From Sphingobium yanoikuyae (GTDB lineage Bacteria > Pseudomonadota > Alphaproteobacteria > Sphingomonadales > Sphingomonadaceae): DNA of 64,000 nucleotides. This document shows, in pieces, positions 25,821 to 35,649 of the stretch. Location of the stretch: contig NZ_CP053022.1 in NCBI RefSeq assembly GCF_013001025.1, positions 307,561 through 371,560 on the forward strand. Reading direction: 5' to 3'. Each line of letters begins with the position of its first letter. The stretch's first letter is position 1. The notes under the pieces were generated by a model, which saw only the letters and a list, made by a program, of their open reading frames with translations, had not been told where the DNA came from and did not search any database. The position numbers were made by a program, and so were the translations under genes.

Positions 25821-27581
25821 TCAGGCGAAAAGGGGTCTGTCATTTCGGCGAGCGCCCGCCCACTCACTCAGGCGGATTGCGATCTGATCGCGCCCCCCGC
25901 GCTTGGCGTCGTAAAGCGCTTCGTCTGCCAGCCGGTAAAGCGTGCCAAAGTCAACGCGGGATGCCGAGGCCGTCACGCCGATACTCACCGTCACCATGCG
26001 ATTACCGATGATGTCGCCGTGGCTCAGATTGGCCAAAGTTCGCCGCAGGGTTTTTGCAAATTGCTCGATGTTCCCAATTTCAGCTCCTGTGATCATCATC
26101 GCAAATTCCTCCCCACCCAGGCGGCACACGGCGCAGGAGGAATTTTCATGCCGTGCGATGCAGCGGCCAATAGCTGCCAGAACGTGATCGCCAGCCTCAT
26201 GACCATAGACATCGTTGATCGACTTGAACCAATCGACGTCGATCAGGAGCAGGGCAACCAGCGCGCCTGACGCAGGCAAGCCTTCAAGCATCCCGCCGGC
26301 TCTTTCCGTGAAACCCCGTCGGTTTGGCAGCCCTGTCAAAACGTCACGGCGGGCAAGCTCATGGGCCTTAGCCTCTGCGAGCCGGGCGAAGTCTCGTTCC
26401 ATCCGCAACCGGGCATGAGCACGCGAAGCGGCAGCTGAGAGCCACAATGTTTGCCAGGCCGCTGCGAACAGGACCAGAATTTGCGACCCACCGCCCCAGA
26501 ACATGGCGTCCGCGTCGAAAAAGTTGGTCGACGCAAGAACGGTCATTGGCAGTGCCCAGGCCCCACCGAGGCTCTGCGCCGCGCTGCTTCCCCGTCGCCA
26601 TGCCTGGCCAATACAGGATGCGACCGCCGTCAGATTGGCCAGGACCAAGAATCCTAGCAGATTGCCGAGCATGTCGAACGGCCCCGAACGCATCAGCGAA
26701 AGCGGTATGCCCAATGCGCACACGCTTGCGGTGAGGCCCAGGGCTGTGCGCCTCAACCCCGCGTCGAGAAGCTGTTTTTCAAGCGCAGTGACGGCGCTCA
26801 AAGTGGCGAGCGTGATGGCGAGACAGGAGAGACCAGTGCAGATTTGCGCCGATACCGCGCCAGCCATGGAGGGAAAGAAGAACAGATGAAGTTGCGACCA
26901 GCACGCCCCCCATATGACCATGCAGAATGCCCATGCAGCCTGCCAGCCGGCATGTTGCTGACGGACGGCAAGACCCAGTGAGGCGTTATAAATCGCGCCC
27001 ACAATCAGCAGAACGAGCGCAGCACCGGTCAAGGTAGCCAAGCCAGTTGTCTGGGTGGCTTCTTCACCACGCTCGACAAGCCTAATCCGCAGGAGATGCG
27101 CGCTCGCCACTTTGTCAAATCTCAAGGTGAAGGCTACGACAGGAACGTCGCGATAGGGCGCGCGGAACGCGAGTTGGCCGCCAGCTCTCCAATAGGTCCC
27201 GAAATTGCCGCTCCGGACATGTTGCTGCTCGACGGCACCGTCACGATAGATGAAGCGCACGACAAGTCGATCAAATCGAGAGCTGTGGATGATCAGCGAC
27301 AGATCCTCATGATCGCGCGAGCCTTGGGGCAAGGTGGCATGGAGCCACAATGTGCCCTTCTGATAGCCGTTAGGATCACCATTACAGGCAAAATGGGATG
27401 GGCGCATGTCGTTAGGGGCGATCGATCGGTTCACTGCGTGACATAGGGGATCGCCAATGCCTAGCAATTCAGCGCGCGCAGGCGGTGCCCAGCCCAAGAG
27501 TAGCAGTGCGATCGAGAGCATGGGGCAGGCAATCGCCAGAACTTGTCGGGATAAACCCGTGGTCAGAATGCGCCCGTTCAT
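25821..27581 (-). CDS. Membrane diguanylate cyclase with 7TMR-DISM-type sensor
   Basis: A 586-residue protein: signal peptide (IACPMLSIALLLLGWAPPARA), a periplasmic domain of about 150 residues, seven or eight membrane helices (7TMR-DISM type), then a GGDEF domain (RRDVLTGLPNRRGF, DVDWFKSINDVYGHEAGD, CRLGGEEFAMM, YDAKRGGRDQ). GGEEF with intact metal and substrate residues predicts c-di-GMP synthesis. The inhibitory I-site RxxD five residues before GGEEF is replaced (NSSC), so product inhibition there is unlikely. An IS5-family element sits 13 bp before the ATG, so the native promoter and ribosome-binding site have been displaced. Confidence 0.88.
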   Translation of the reverse strand: MNGRILTTGLSRQVLAIACPMLSIALLLLGWAPPARAELLGIGDPLCHAVNRSIAPNDMRPSHFACNGDPNGYQKGTLWLHATLPQGSRDHEDLSLIIHSSRFDRLVVRFIYRDGAVEQQHVRSGNFGTYWRAGGQLAFRAPYRDVPVVAFTLRFDKVASAHLLRIRLVERGEEATQTTGLATLTGAALVLLIVGAIYNASLGLAVRQQHAGWQAAWAFCMVIWGACWSQLHLFFFPSMAGAVSAQICTGLSCLAITLATLSAVTALEKQLLDAGLRRTALGLTASVCALGIPLSLMRSGPFDMLGNLLGFLVLANLTAVASCIGQAWRRGSSAAQSLGGAWALPMTVLASTNFFDADAMFWGGGSQILVLFAAAWQTLWLSAAASRAHARLRMERDFARLAEAKAHELARRDVLTGLPNRRGFTERAGGMLEGLPASGALVALLLIDVDWFKSINDVYGHEAGDHVLAAIGRCIARHENSSCAVCRLGGEEFAMMITGAEIGNIEQFAKTLRRTLANLSHGDIIGNRMVTVSIGVTASASRVDFGTLYRLADEALYDAKRGGRDQIAIRLSEWAGARRNDRPLFA

Positions 27582-27663
27582 CGCGCGCGCCTAGGCTCAG
27601 GACCTATTAAATCGCTTGCGGTGATAGCGAAGGGTTGATTCAATGACGGCGTGAGGAGACGTC

Positions 27664-28035
27664 GTGATGAGTGACCTGCTCTGGTTGTCGGAGGCGCAGA
27701 TGCGCCGGATCGAGCCATATTTTCCGCTATCGCACGGGGTGCCACGGGTGGACGACCGTCGGATCATCAGCGGGATCATCTTCGTGATCAGGAACGGCCT
27801 GCGGTGGCGCGATGCGCCTGCCGATTATGGCCCGCCGAAGACGATCTACAACCGCTTCATCCGGTGGAGCCGGCTCGGCGTGTTCAACAAGATCTTCGCG
27901 GCCCTCGCGGCGAAGGGCGGCAAGCCCGACCAGTTGATGATAGATGCGACCCACCTGAAAGCACACCGGACGGCGGCAAGCCTGCTCAAAAAGGGGATGT
28001 TCCCAGACGTATCGGACGCACCAAGGGCGGCCTGA
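27664..28035 (+). CDS. IS5-family transposase, first frame (OrfA)
   Basis: A 123-residue frame starting MMSDLLWLSEAQMRRIEPYF with the N-terminal helix-turn-helix and the first catalytic aspartate in DQLMIDATHLKAHRTA. After the run AAAAAGGGG at about 27988-27996 the homology continues in the -1 frame; without slippage this product ends after 20 unrelated residues. The A-run is a plausible slippery site for making the fused OrfAB transposase. Confidence 0.85.
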   Translation: MMSDLLWLSEAQMRRIEPYFPLSHGVPRVDDRRIISGIIFVIRNGLRWRDAPADYGPPKTIYNRFIRWSRLGVFNKIFAALAAKGGKPDQLMIDATHLKAHRTAASLLKKGMFPDVSDAPRAA

Positions 28036-28427
28036 ACTCGAAGCTCCACACCGTCTGCGACGGCAAGGGCCGGCCGCTGGTCATGCTGCTGAGCGAGGGC
28101 CAGATGAGCGACTACAAGGGCGCTGCCCTGATGCTCCACGCCTTGCCTCCCGCCAAAGCCTTGCTCGGCGATCGAGGCTATGGCGCCGACTGGTTCCGCA
28201 AAGCGCTTGCGGAGCGCAACATCACCGCCTGTATTCCCTCAAAGAAGAACCGGAAGGTGCCAATCCCGCACGACGCCGCGCTCTATCGTCAGCGCCACAA
28301 GATCGAAAACATGTTCGGCAAGCTCAAGGACTGGCGGCGCATCCACACCCGATACGACCGTTGCGCCCACACCTTCATGTCCGCCATCTGTATCGCCGCC
28401 GCCGTCATCTTCTGGCTCAAACAATGA
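27990..28427 (+). CDS. IS5-family transposase, second frame (OrfB part of fusion)
   Basis: This frame supplies the C-terminal two thirds of the DDE domain: RRIGRTKGGLNSKLHTV, the second aspartate in ALLGDRGYGADWFRK, and the glutamate in RHKIENMFGKLKDWRRIH, ending IFWLKQ at the right inverted repeat. It has no good start of its own near the homology boundary, so it is expected to be made only by -1 frameshifting from the first frame. Confidence 0.82.
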   Translation, partial: KGDVPRRIGRTKGGLNSKLHTVCDGKGRPLVMLLSEGQMSDYKGAALMLHALPPAKALLGDRGYGADWFRKALAERNITACIPSKKNRKVPIPHDAALYRQRHKIENMFGKLKDWRRIHTRYDRCAHTFMSAICIAAAVIFWLKQ

Positions 28428-28440
28428 GTCCTGAGCCTAG

Positions 28441-28832
28441 CATGAAATGCACGACGATGCCGGGCGCGGGTGCATGGCAACTGGTCCGCTGCAGGCAGCG
28501 ATCCGCCTGTATTGCGTCAGTTCTCGCCCTAGACTGACGAAGGCCATAAAATATCTCAGAGTCGCAGAGCAAGAAATTTAATCCAAGTTAAAGATAGTTC
28601 CGTTCATGTTGCAGGAGTGGCATCATGATATTCTTGCTGAAAATTACGTAACGATGCCGAAACAAATTTAGAGAATGCAGTCCTTTGCATAATTTCATTG
28701 CAGTAGGCCTTGGCGATGGCATCCTGATAGTGTCAAAATTGCAACATCAGCATTATTGTTTTTGCATCGAGCAACCGTTGCGCATGTCCTTTAGTTTGAG
28801 CCTCGTTAAAAAATCAAACAGGGACGTACATC
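28441..28832. other. Gap of about 390 bp without a recognised gene
   Basis: The left part should be the original upstream region of the diguanylate cyclase gene, now separated from it by the insertion sequence. The right part (AT-richer, about 28540-28820) is probably the promoter and leader of the outer-membrane protein gene. No EcfG or FNR motif was found and no reading frame looks real. Confidence 0.4.
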
Positions 28833-29387
28833 ATGATGAAGATCATTCTCCCATTGCTGGGCTGCCTGGCACTGCCGACTGCTGCCATGGCCCAGGACGA
28901 TACCGCACCCGATGGCAGCAAGGCCTTCGGTATCGAGCCGTACGTCGGCATTCTCGGCGGTTATCACACTTTTGACCGCGGCACCGAGTTCGGCAGCGTT
29001 CCGGGCGAGACGATCATGAACGGCGCTCTGATCAGCGGCATCGCGGGCGTGAACGTGCCGCTCGGGCCAGTGTTTGTCGGGGTGGAAGGGAACGCCTCGA
29101 AGGGTTTCAGTGACATCGACTGGGAGTATGGCGTGAAGGGCCGCGTGGGCGCCCGCGCAGGCGAGAGTGGCTTGATCTACGCCTCGGCCGGCTACCAGTG
29201 GGTCAATGGCAAAGGCGGCTGGCCCGACGAGAAGGACTGGATGTACGGTGCGGGTGTCGAAGTGGGGCCAAAGGAGATCGGCCTCGGCGGGGTCACTGGC
29301 AGCAGCGGTGTGCGCCTGCGCGTGCAGGTCGACACCTATGATTGGGACAGCTTCCGCCCCATGGCTGGCGTCATTTTCCACTTCTAA
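28833..29387 (+). CDS. Outer-membrane beta-barrel protein, hypothetical
   Basis: A 184-residue protein with a signal peptide (MKIILPLLGCLALPTAAMAQ). The mature sequence alternates polar and hydrophobic residues (GIEPYVGILGGYHTF, VFVGVEGNASKGF, GLIYASAGYQWVNGKGGW) and ends in PMAGVIFHF, a terminal Phe typical of barrels recognised by the Bam machinery. It resembles opacity or porin-like family proteins. Function is unknown. It is monocistronic. Confidence 0.65.
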   Translation: MMKIILPLLGCLALPTAAMAQDDTAPDGSKAFGIEPYVGILGGYHTFDRGTEFGSVPGETIMNGALISGIAGVNVPLGPVFVGVEGNASKGFSDIDWEYGVKGRVGARAGESGLIYASAGYQWVNGKGGWPDEKDWMYGAGVEVGPKEIGLGGVTGSSGVRLRVQVDTYDWDSFRPMAGVIFHF

Positions 29388-30274
29388 AAAATAGCATTGT
29401 CCAGGGGAGGGGATGAGGCGTTCCCTTCCCTGCGACGCAAATGCCTCAAGTGGAACACGGGTGGTGCCATGGAGTTGTGCTTGCAACTACAGTAGGGGCC
29501 GATCCGCTGTTCAGCTAGAATCTGTCGGGCTAGTCCGCCTGTCCTGGGAATTTTCTCAGACCGTGAACTCGTTATATCTCAAGGCGTTTTGCGTTGGCTA
29601 CTGCGCTTGTTGCAGGATTTTGGAGGCTTGCGAATGACGATTGAGGTTCGCTTTCCCGATGGTAGCCATCGTGATGGGCCGAGCGAACTTCGCATTCCGC
29701 ACCCAGATAGCGGAAGCGAAGAGCACGCATTCAGGCATGTACCGCTCAACTGCGATTCCTGTTGGCGTTTTGCGTTTGACGGCGTCCATTGGAATGCGCT
29801 CCCCAGGATCGGCAGTCTTGCTATGTTCCGCGGCCCGAGCACTGAGTGGTGGAGGGGCATTATAACAATGTCGGACGAACGGGCTATGGATCACGAGCGG
29901 TGCCTTCCCGTCGCCGTCAACGCGTGATGGCCAATTAGCGCGAGCCGATGCGCTCCCAGTGTCGGCATAATTCATTAGAGCCGCTGCCACCCGAGCAGAG
30001 ATCATCTCTAAATGCCAGCATGATGTAGAGCATGAATGCGGGGGACACGCGTCAGCCTGTCGGTCGCAATCAGATCCTGATTACCACCGATATCCGCCAT
30101 ATCGGATGACAAAGATATCACCGCGTCATTGACGGCACTTCGCGCGAAAAGGGATATGTCTACGGAAGGTTCTCACAATTTGTGACGGCCGGTTCAGGCG
30201 ATCAAATCCTGCGCTGCCAACATTCCACATTCATATTGATCGAGATTGGTTCTGGACATCTTCTTGCCTCTCGC
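29388..30274. other. Gap of about 890 bp, weakly coding at best
   Basis: Overlapping frames exist on both strands but none resembles a known family. The least unlikely is a plus-strand frame from an ATG at 29634 to 29927 (97 residues, MTIEVRFPDGSHRDGPSE...). A GGAAC at 29452-29456 followed 17 nt later by GTT is a weak EcfG-like site upstream of it. A minus-strand 32-residue frame at 29935-30033 also exists without a ribosome-binding site. I would not call either a gene. Confidence 0.3.
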
Positions 30275-30298
30275 CGGAACCCAGCCTGCTGCTTCCAG
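30275..30298 (+). promoter_or_regulatory. Possible EcfG-type promoter upstream of katE
   Basis: GGAAC at 30275-30279 and GTT at 30296-30298 are separated by 16 nt, about one base shorter than the usual GGAAC-N16/17-CGTT, and the C of CGTT is A. KatE-type catalases are common targets of EcfG in this class, which makes it worth noting, but the match is imperfect. Confidence 0.3.
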
Positions 30299-30356
30299 TT
30301 AGAGGTCTGTCTGCTGCGACGATCGCAGCCTCGCATGATCATCAGGGAGAGTTGAT

Positions 30357-32501
30357 ATGACCGCTTCGGGTCCCAAGAGTGATGCAGCTCTGGAAAATAG
30401 TCTGGCTGATCACCGGCCCGGAGCTGGAAGTCCCAATTATGAGACGACGGCCGGAGAAGGTGGAGAGACGCAGCAGAAGCTGAAGGCAGAGCAATCCGGT
30501 GATGCCCTCACAGACAATTTCGGGCACCGGATCGCAGACAACCAGAACAGCCTCAAGGCGGGCGCTCGCGGTCCGACGCTGCTAGAAGATTTCGTCCTGC
30601 GCGAGAAAATTTTCCATTTCGACCATGAGCGCATCCCTGAACGGATCGTACATGCCCGCGGCTCTGGGGCCCATGGGATTTTCGAATGCACCAAGGCCAT
30701 TACTGATGTTACCAAAGCGAGCATCTTCCAGAAGAAAGGTGCGCATTGCCCCGTGTTCGTTCGCTTCTCGACTGTGGCCGGTGGCGCGGGTTCCGTCGAT
30801 ACACCGCGCGATGTGCGCGGCTTCGCAGTGAAATTCTACACCGATACCGGCAACTGGGATCTGGTTGGCAACAACATTCCGGTATTCTTCATTCAGGATG
30901 CCATAAAATTTCCTGACCTTATCCATTCGGTCAAAATGGAAGCGGATCGCGGCTATCCCCAGGCGGCGAGCGCCCATGATACGTTCTGGGATTTCGTGTC
31001 ACTCATGCCAGAGAGCATGCACATGATCATGTGGGCCATGTCCGATCGGGCCATTCCTCGGTCCTTGCGGATGATGGAAGGTTTTGGCGTCCACAGCTTC
31101 CGCTTCATCAACGAACAGGGCGACGGCAAGTTCGTGAAGTTTCATTGGAAGCCGGTTCTGGGCGTTGCGTCTCAAGTCTGGGACGAGGCCGTGAAGACGG
31201 CAGGCGCAGACCCCGATTTCCATCGCCGGGATCTTTACGAAGCCATTGCCAGCGGCGATTACCCCGCCTGGGATCTGGGCGTCCAGATTTTCGACGAAAG
31301 TTGGGCGGCAAAACAGCCCTATGATGTGCTGGATGCAACCAAGCTAATCCCCGAAGAGGATATTCCTGTCGAGATCATCGGGCGCCTCACGCTCAATCGC
31401 AATGTGGACAATTTCTTTGCCGAGACCGAGCAAGTTGCCTTCCTGCCCAGCAACGTTATTCCCGGCATCGACTTCTCGAATGATCCTCTGCTGCAGGGGC
31501 GACTTTTCTCCTACCTCGATACGCAAAAGTCGCGCTTGGGAACGACCAACTTCCATCAAATTCCGATCAATGCGCCAAAATGCCCATTCCACAATATGCA
31601 GCGCGACGGGTTGATGCAGACGCTGGTTCCCAAGGGGCGCGCCAATTACGAACCAAACAGCCTGAATGAGGCGGGTGAGGATAGTGGTCCCCGCGTCGCG
31701 TCCGAAACCGGGTTCACATCCTTTAGCGATAATGGCGAGCGCAACGATCCAACTGAAAAGATGCGGATACGTGCCGAAACATTTGCCGATCATTATAGCC
31801 AGGCTCGGATGTTCTATCTGTCGCAGACGCAGAATGAGCAGGCGCACATCGCATCAGCCATCGTCTTCGAATTGTCGAAGGTGGCCATGCCTCATGTGCG
31901 GCTACGGGTTCTCGCGCGTCTGCGCAACATTGACGAGGTTCTGGCGCAACGAGTCGCCGATGGGCTGGCGATCGCTCTACCTGAAAAGGCGCCAGCGGCC
32001 CGAGAAATTGTGGAGATGCCCGTTTCTGACGCTCTTTCCATCCAGAAGAATGCCAAGGATGGCTTTGCGGGCCGTAAGGTCGGAATTCTGTTTGCAGAGG
32101 GTTCCGACAAAGCGATGGTGGAGAAGATCAAGGCAGGCGTGGAGAAAGCGGGCGGCAGCGTCTTTCTGGTTGCGCCGAAAGTCGGTGCCCTCAACGTCAA
32201 GGGCGGGACACTCGAAGCGGATGGAAAGCTCGATGGCTCGCCGTCGGTACTGTTCGATGCGATTGCGTCCGTGCTGATGCCGGAAAGCGCGGAAAAATTG
32301 TCGAAGCAGGGCGCTGCAGTTCAATGGTTCATGGACGCCTATGGGCACTGCAAAACCATCGCCCATTGCCCCGGCACGCAGATCATTCTCGACAAGGCAG
32401 GGGTAGAAAAGGACGATGGTGTCATTCCAAACGAAATGCTGCTGGACAAGGGACCCAAACGACACTGGGCGCGAGAACCAAAGATCCGAGATCTGGCATG
32501 A
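30357..32501 (+). CDS. katE: Monofunctional large-subunit catalase (KatE, HPII type)
   Basis: A 714-residue clade 2 catalase that dismutates hydrogen peroxide. Seen: catalytic His in [12 protein letters not shown], Asn in [12 protein letters not shown], the proximal haem Tyr in [15 protein letters not shown], and [16 protein letters not shown]. From about residue 570 a flavodoxin/DJ-1-like C-terminal domain ([18 protein letters not shown]) follows, which is diagnostic of the large form. The Ser/Gly-rich N-terminal extension is normal. The ATG at 30357 follows CAGGGAGAG. Stress induction is likely. Confidence 0.96.
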   Translation: MTASGPKSDAALENSLADHRPGAGSPNYETTAGEGGETQQKLKAEQSGDALTDNFGHRIADNQNSLKAGARGPTLLEDFVLREKIFHFDHERIPERIVHARGSGAHGIFECTKAITDVTKASIFQKKGAHCPVFVRFSTVAGGAGSVDTPRDVRGFAVKFYTDTGNWDLVGNNIPVFFIQDAIKFPDLIHSVKMEADRGYPQAASAHDTFWDFVSLMPESMHMIMWAMSDRAIPRSLRMMEGFGVHSFRFINEQGDGKFVKFHWKPVLGVASQVWDEAVKTAGADPDFHRRDLYEAIASGDYPAWDLGVQIFDESWAAKQPYDVLDATKLIPEEDIPVEIIGRLTLNRNVDNFFAETEQVAFLPSNVIPGIDFSNDPLLQGRLFSYLDTQKSRLGTTNFHQIPINAPKCPFHNMQRDGLMQTLVPKGRANYEPNSLNEAGEDSGPRVASETGFTSFSDNGERNDPTEKMRIRAETFADHYSQARMFYLSQTQNEQAHIASAIVFELSKVAMPHVRLRVLARLRNIDEVLAQRVADGLAIALPEKAPAAREIVEMPVSDALSIQKNAKDGFAGRKVGILFAEGSDKAMVEKIKAGVEKAGGSVFLVAPKVGALNVKGGTLEADGKLDGSPSVLFDAIASVLMPESAEKLSKQGAAVQWFMDAYGHCKTIAHCPGTQIILDKAGVEKDDGVIPNEMLLDKGPKRHWAREPKIRDLA

Positions 32502-32853
32502 GATAAGCTGCTGGTTCCGCATGCGCCCTAATACTGCGCATGCGGGCCTTCCTGTTCTACCAGTTTTAGCGCTGCCTATTAGTAGAGTCATACTCCACCT
32601 TCGACTGGAGGCTGGACTAGGCAAAATTCATCCGCGGCGCAAAGCGCACTCCATTGAGCCTAGCCGTCACAGTTCAAGAGGACACGGTTCCAGGCGCTGG
32701 GGGAGCAAGCCGTATCGCTTGGCTATCGCAGCGCGGTCATTGCGCCAAAAGGAAAATGGCGGCCTGAAACGAAATTGGCCCCGACCATTTCCCTGATCGG
32801 GGCCGGTGCTCCTGGACCGTCGTCCAAGGGCGAGTCGCTAAATCGCTATAGCG
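32502..32853. other. Intergenic region between katE and the convergent barrel gene
   Basis: About 350 bp with no convincing gene. It contains the hairpin annotated at 32777-32804. The rest shows nothing I can interpret. Confidence 0.4.
32777..32804 (-). terminator. Terminator-like hairpin between katE and an outer-membrane gene
   Basis: GGCCCCGA at 32777-32784 pairs perfectly with TCGGGGCC at 32797-32804 across a 12-nt loop. Read on the minus strand the stem is followed by AATTTCGTTT, a moderate U tract, so it most likely ends the minus-strand barrel gene; it may act in both directions. Confidence 0.5.
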
Positions 32854-33480
32854 TCAGAAATGGAAACCGCCAGTTACTGCAATTTGGTGACGCGACATTT
32901 TGACGCCGGTGTCGAGTTCGATGCCGCCTTCGCGATACACATATTTCCCATAGTCGCTGTAACGATATTCAAGGCGCGCGAAGTTTGAACCGTTGGTGAA
33001 TTCTGCGCCTCCGCCGATGCGATAGCCATCGATATTGTCGCCGATGCTTGCACTGTCGCCATCGAGAGAATAGCGGAGCTTGAGGCGGGCATTGGTGTAG
33101 CCGCCCTTGGCATAAAGCAGCATGTTGGGGGAGACCGCGAAGCCGATCCGGGCACCAATATACAGGTCACGATCAGCGAGGAGCGACAGTTTGTCACCCT
33201 CGAACAAAATGTCGTGCGCCGACGTTTTCGTGGTAGAATCCGATGCCTCGGCTTCGATACCAAGGATTGCACCGCTGTTGCCGAGGGCGAAGTCATAGCC
33301 CGCCGTGACACCATACAGCATGCCGCTTTCGGACGCATCGACATCGTAACCATAATCAAAGTTCACCGTGTCGTAGCCGAGAACGATACCGGCTTTTCCG
33401 CCTTCGAAGTTGGAGGCGTCCTGAGCGAGAGCAGGAGCGGCGATAGCAACAGATGCCGCGCAAACGATGAACCTGACCAC
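32854..33480 (-). CDS. Opacity/Omp25-type outer-membrane beta-barrel protein
   Basis: A 208-residue protein. The signal peptide VRFIVCAASVAIAAPALAQD leads into eight amphipathic strands (GGKAGIVLGYDTVNFDYGY, GVTAGYDFALGNSGAILGIE, LYIGARIGFAVSPNMLLYAK, GYRIGGGAEFTNGSNFARLE) and ends in VTGGFHF, a Bam-recognised C-terminus. This is the Omp25/Omp31 family common in Alphaproteobacteria. A GTG at 33480 with AAGGGG 6 nt upstream is the best start; an ATG at 33519 would add 13 residues before the signal peptide. Confidence 0.8.
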   Translation of the reverse strand: MVRFIVCAASVAIAAPALAQDASNFEGGKAGIVLGYDTVNFDYGYDVDASESGMLYGVTAGYDFALGNSGAILGIEAEASDSTTKTSAHDILFEGDKLSLLADRDLYIGARIGFAVSPNMLLYAKGGYTNARLKLRYSLDGDSASIGDNIDGYRIGGGAEFTNGSNFARLEYRYSDYGKYVYREGGIELDTGVKMSRHQIAVTGGFHF

Positions 33481-34163
33481 GGTTAACCCCTTGAATCGTT
33501 GTATTTGGTGGGGTGTCATGGCAGATGATACTTATTGATCGGTTAATTGCTCAGCGTGATAAGTATGACGATGCTTGTATTCTATTCATTGCCGCAGCCT
33601 GGTCAACAATCGCTTATGTCTGCAGATTGAAAGGCTCCTTTCTTACAGTTATGGAACGCAGTCGGGCCACGGACTGATTCACCAGGCGGCAGGCTTCGAT
33701 CTGAGACAGATCAGGCCGAACCGAACGATCTATTAGTTCCCGACTTTTTGTTGTCGATGTTCGGCCATGACTCAGGGCGGCCGATCCCCGAACGCTCCAA
33801 CTACGTCACTACCTAGGCGTCATCGGCGTAGAGGGATGACATACAGACGGCCGTGGAAACTCCTACCTATCTCAACGCTGCCAAAGCGGCAGTCATCTTG
33901 ATGACGAGCGCACAGCTATCGTTGATCACGTTGCCGCTAGCCCGACAAATCGGCGACATCATCACAGGCGGTAGCCGGTTCGCAAGCTCCGGGTGCCGCG
34001 TGAAGGAAAGTGTAAGAGCAGTAGTTGCCGGGTGATCACCTATTACCAGAATGCCGATGAAACGGTTTTTTGTGACTGTTCTTTCAAAGTAAAATTAGAT
34101 AAATTTAACAGGAGAACAGAGCAAGCAAGCCAAGCATTCAGCGAAATAAATTAAAAAAGGATA
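33481..34163. other. Gap of about 680 bp without a recognised gene
   Basis: The stretch is AT-richer toward 34060-34160. Short frames exist (for example 33853-34035, plus) but none has a ribosome-binding site or resembles a family. It borders the decayed island remnants that begin at 34164. Confidence 0.35.
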
Positions 34164-34435
34164 ATGGTCGTTGATGACGAAGATTTAGCCGAGATCATGT
34201 CCGGTCTGAACGACGTGAAGGATTATTACGCGATCAAGCGCTAAGAGTTGTGGTCCTTTAGCCGGTTGACGTGAGGGCCGTCCGTGCAGCGACGAAACTG
34301 TCTCAGGCGAGATCTGCCGAGGTGGACCATCTGCAGCTGCCGACGGTGAAAGGATGGGAGCAGAACCGCCGCGCCCCGGATCAACCCGCCCGCGTCCTCC
34401 TGCAGATGATCGAGCGGATCGCGCAACCGGCTTGA
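34164..34435 (+). pseudogene. Decayed HigA/NadS-type antitoxin (XRE family)
   Basis: AAAAAAGGA precedes an ATG at 34164 that gives MVVDDEDLAEIMSGLNDVKD and stops after 26 residues. In a different frame 34271-34435 reads VRAVRAATKLSQARSAEVDH then LPTVKGWEQNRRAPDQPARV, the helix-turn-helix of HigA/NadS-like antitoxins, and ends at a TGA. A frameshift and an in-frame TAG at 34259 separate the halves. No matching toxin gene precedes it. The family DNA-binding motif is clear; loss of function is a secure inference. Confidence 0.75.
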
Positions 34436-34516
34436 ATTGGGACGTTCAGAAAATGAACATCAGATTAATGGTGCTTGCCAACCATCGCGGAACAGTGCAG
34501 GCGTCGATCGCGACCC

Positions 34517-34580
34517 GAAGGCTGTAACAAGCCTTCAAATAAACTCGGCCCATCCGAACTGTCGGATGGGCCGTTTCTTT
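34517..34580 (+). ncRNA. Two tandem hairpins, the second a strong terminator; possible small RNA end
   Basis: GAAGGCT at 34517-34523 pairs with AGCCTTC at 34530-34536 (7 bp, 6-nt loop). Ten nucleotides later CGGCCCATCCGA at 34546-34557 pairs with TCGGATGGGCCG at 34562-34573 and is followed by TTTCTTTTT, a textbook intrinsic terminator. No intact gene precedes it; only the decayed antitoxin does. It may end a small non-coding transcript starting around 34440-34500. No promoter was identified, so the RNA itself is unproven. Confidence 0.4.
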
Positions 34581-34683
34581 TTCCGCGACGATTAACCCGA
34601 TCTTCGCACCTTTGGCGCATACCAGCACCACAAGAGATCGCCATTTTCCCGGCGCTCCGAATTCAGCAGCGGCGAATATTAGC

Positions 34684-34717
34684 TGGCCCGATCCGCTCCC
34701 TGGTCGGGCCATTTTTT
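34684..34717 (+). terminator. Second intrinsic terminator
   Basis: TGGCCCGA at 34684-34691 and TCGGGCCA at 34704-34711 form a stem with a 12-nt loop, followed by TTTTTT to 34717. It lies 104 bp after the previous terminator, again without an intact gene between them, which suggests a second lost or non-coding transcription unit. Confidence 0.7.
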
Positions 34718-34979
34718 GACTTGAAGTCGCGAAAGACGTAATATCAAAGTCGGACGGTCCCGAAGGCGTTATCGTTACCCCGGTGACGCCGTTCAGCGGT
34801 GGGGCCGTCCAACCACATTACATTGAACACTTGAAGCCCGATAAACTCTCGATATTTGGCCGCCAGAAAACCGCCCAGCGCCTTGATCATCGCAACACCT
34901 CGAACCCACATCCGCTTAACGGCGCCTTTGCGCTCGCATTCTAGCCAAGGAGTTGCTTTGTCGATGCTTTCGACACGAA

Positions 34980-35125
34980 GGCGGATCACGCCTGCGTGGG
35001 TAATCAATCACGTTTTTGCGCTCACGCTGGACGGAAACAATGGCGTGGGGAACCTTGTCCCCGCGTGTGCACCTTGCAACGATGCAAAGGGAAGCGTTGA
35101 AGCGCGGTTCGTGCGCCGTGATTAG
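34980..35125 (+). pseudogene. HNH endonuclease C-terminal fragment
   Basis: The plus frame ending at 35125 contains INHVFALTLDGNNGVGNLVP followed by ACAPCNDAKG. This matches the HNH motif of the small HNH nucleases (Asp/Asn-His, then Asn, then the Cys-x2-Cys zinc knuckle with Asn). The part normally upstream, with the first zinc cysteines, is not recognisable. It is therefore a remnant. HNH genes are frequent in phage and islands. Confidence 0.55.
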
Positions 35126-35645
35126 GCGCGCGCGATGGATAGCCGGCTGTGCGCCACCTGCCACCAACGTCCACCGACACCGCAACGCCGTGAAGGCTCG
35201 CCTTGACCAAGTCTATTGTCCGGGAGGGTAAGGTACCCAATTCTTTTGGCCGGGGGCGCCTGCAACATCGTGATTTGAAGAAATCGACCCCGTGAATAGC
35301 CCTGACCGTATCATAGGACTCAGAACCGTTCTGGCCCGCACCGTGCTTTCCCCACGACGCTCTATCGCAAGATGGGCGAAGGCACTTTCCCCCGCCGAGT
35401 GTAGAACAGCGTTCATTGCGCGATGTGGCGGGAGTAATCCATCAACCGCTGGATTGCCGATCCGGTGAGCGACCGGGAGGCATTGGGCGTTTGATCCTGT
35501 TGCCGTGTACTCGCTTCTTGTGGACGAGGACACGGCGACATTCACGGTTTGCGAACATCCGGCTTCGCTCTTTGTATTGCCAAATTTGCCGGTCTCGACC
35601 TTTTGCCTATCGCGGGGGTAGTCGAGATGGTCGGACGATTGCCGC
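35126..35645. other. Degenerate island DNA, about 500 bp
   Basis: Long frames exist on both strands (for example minus 35213-35812) but they do not match any family as a whole and only overlap the integrase remnant by chance of frame. I see no intact gene or RNA. Confidence 0.35.
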
Positions 35646-35649
35646 CTCA

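Larger units (their letters stand above)
27595..28436 (+). mobile_element. IS5-family insertion sequence (about 842 bp)
   Basis: The ends are inverted: GCTCAGGAC at 27595-27603 and GTCCTGAGC at 28428-28436. Both ends are flanked by CTAG (27591-27594 and 28437-28440), consistent with a 4-bp target duplication used by IS5-group elements. Two overlapping reading frames encode the transposase by apparent programmed -1 frameshifting. Size and coding organisation resemble the IS427 type. It appears intact and could be mobile. Confidence 0.88.
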
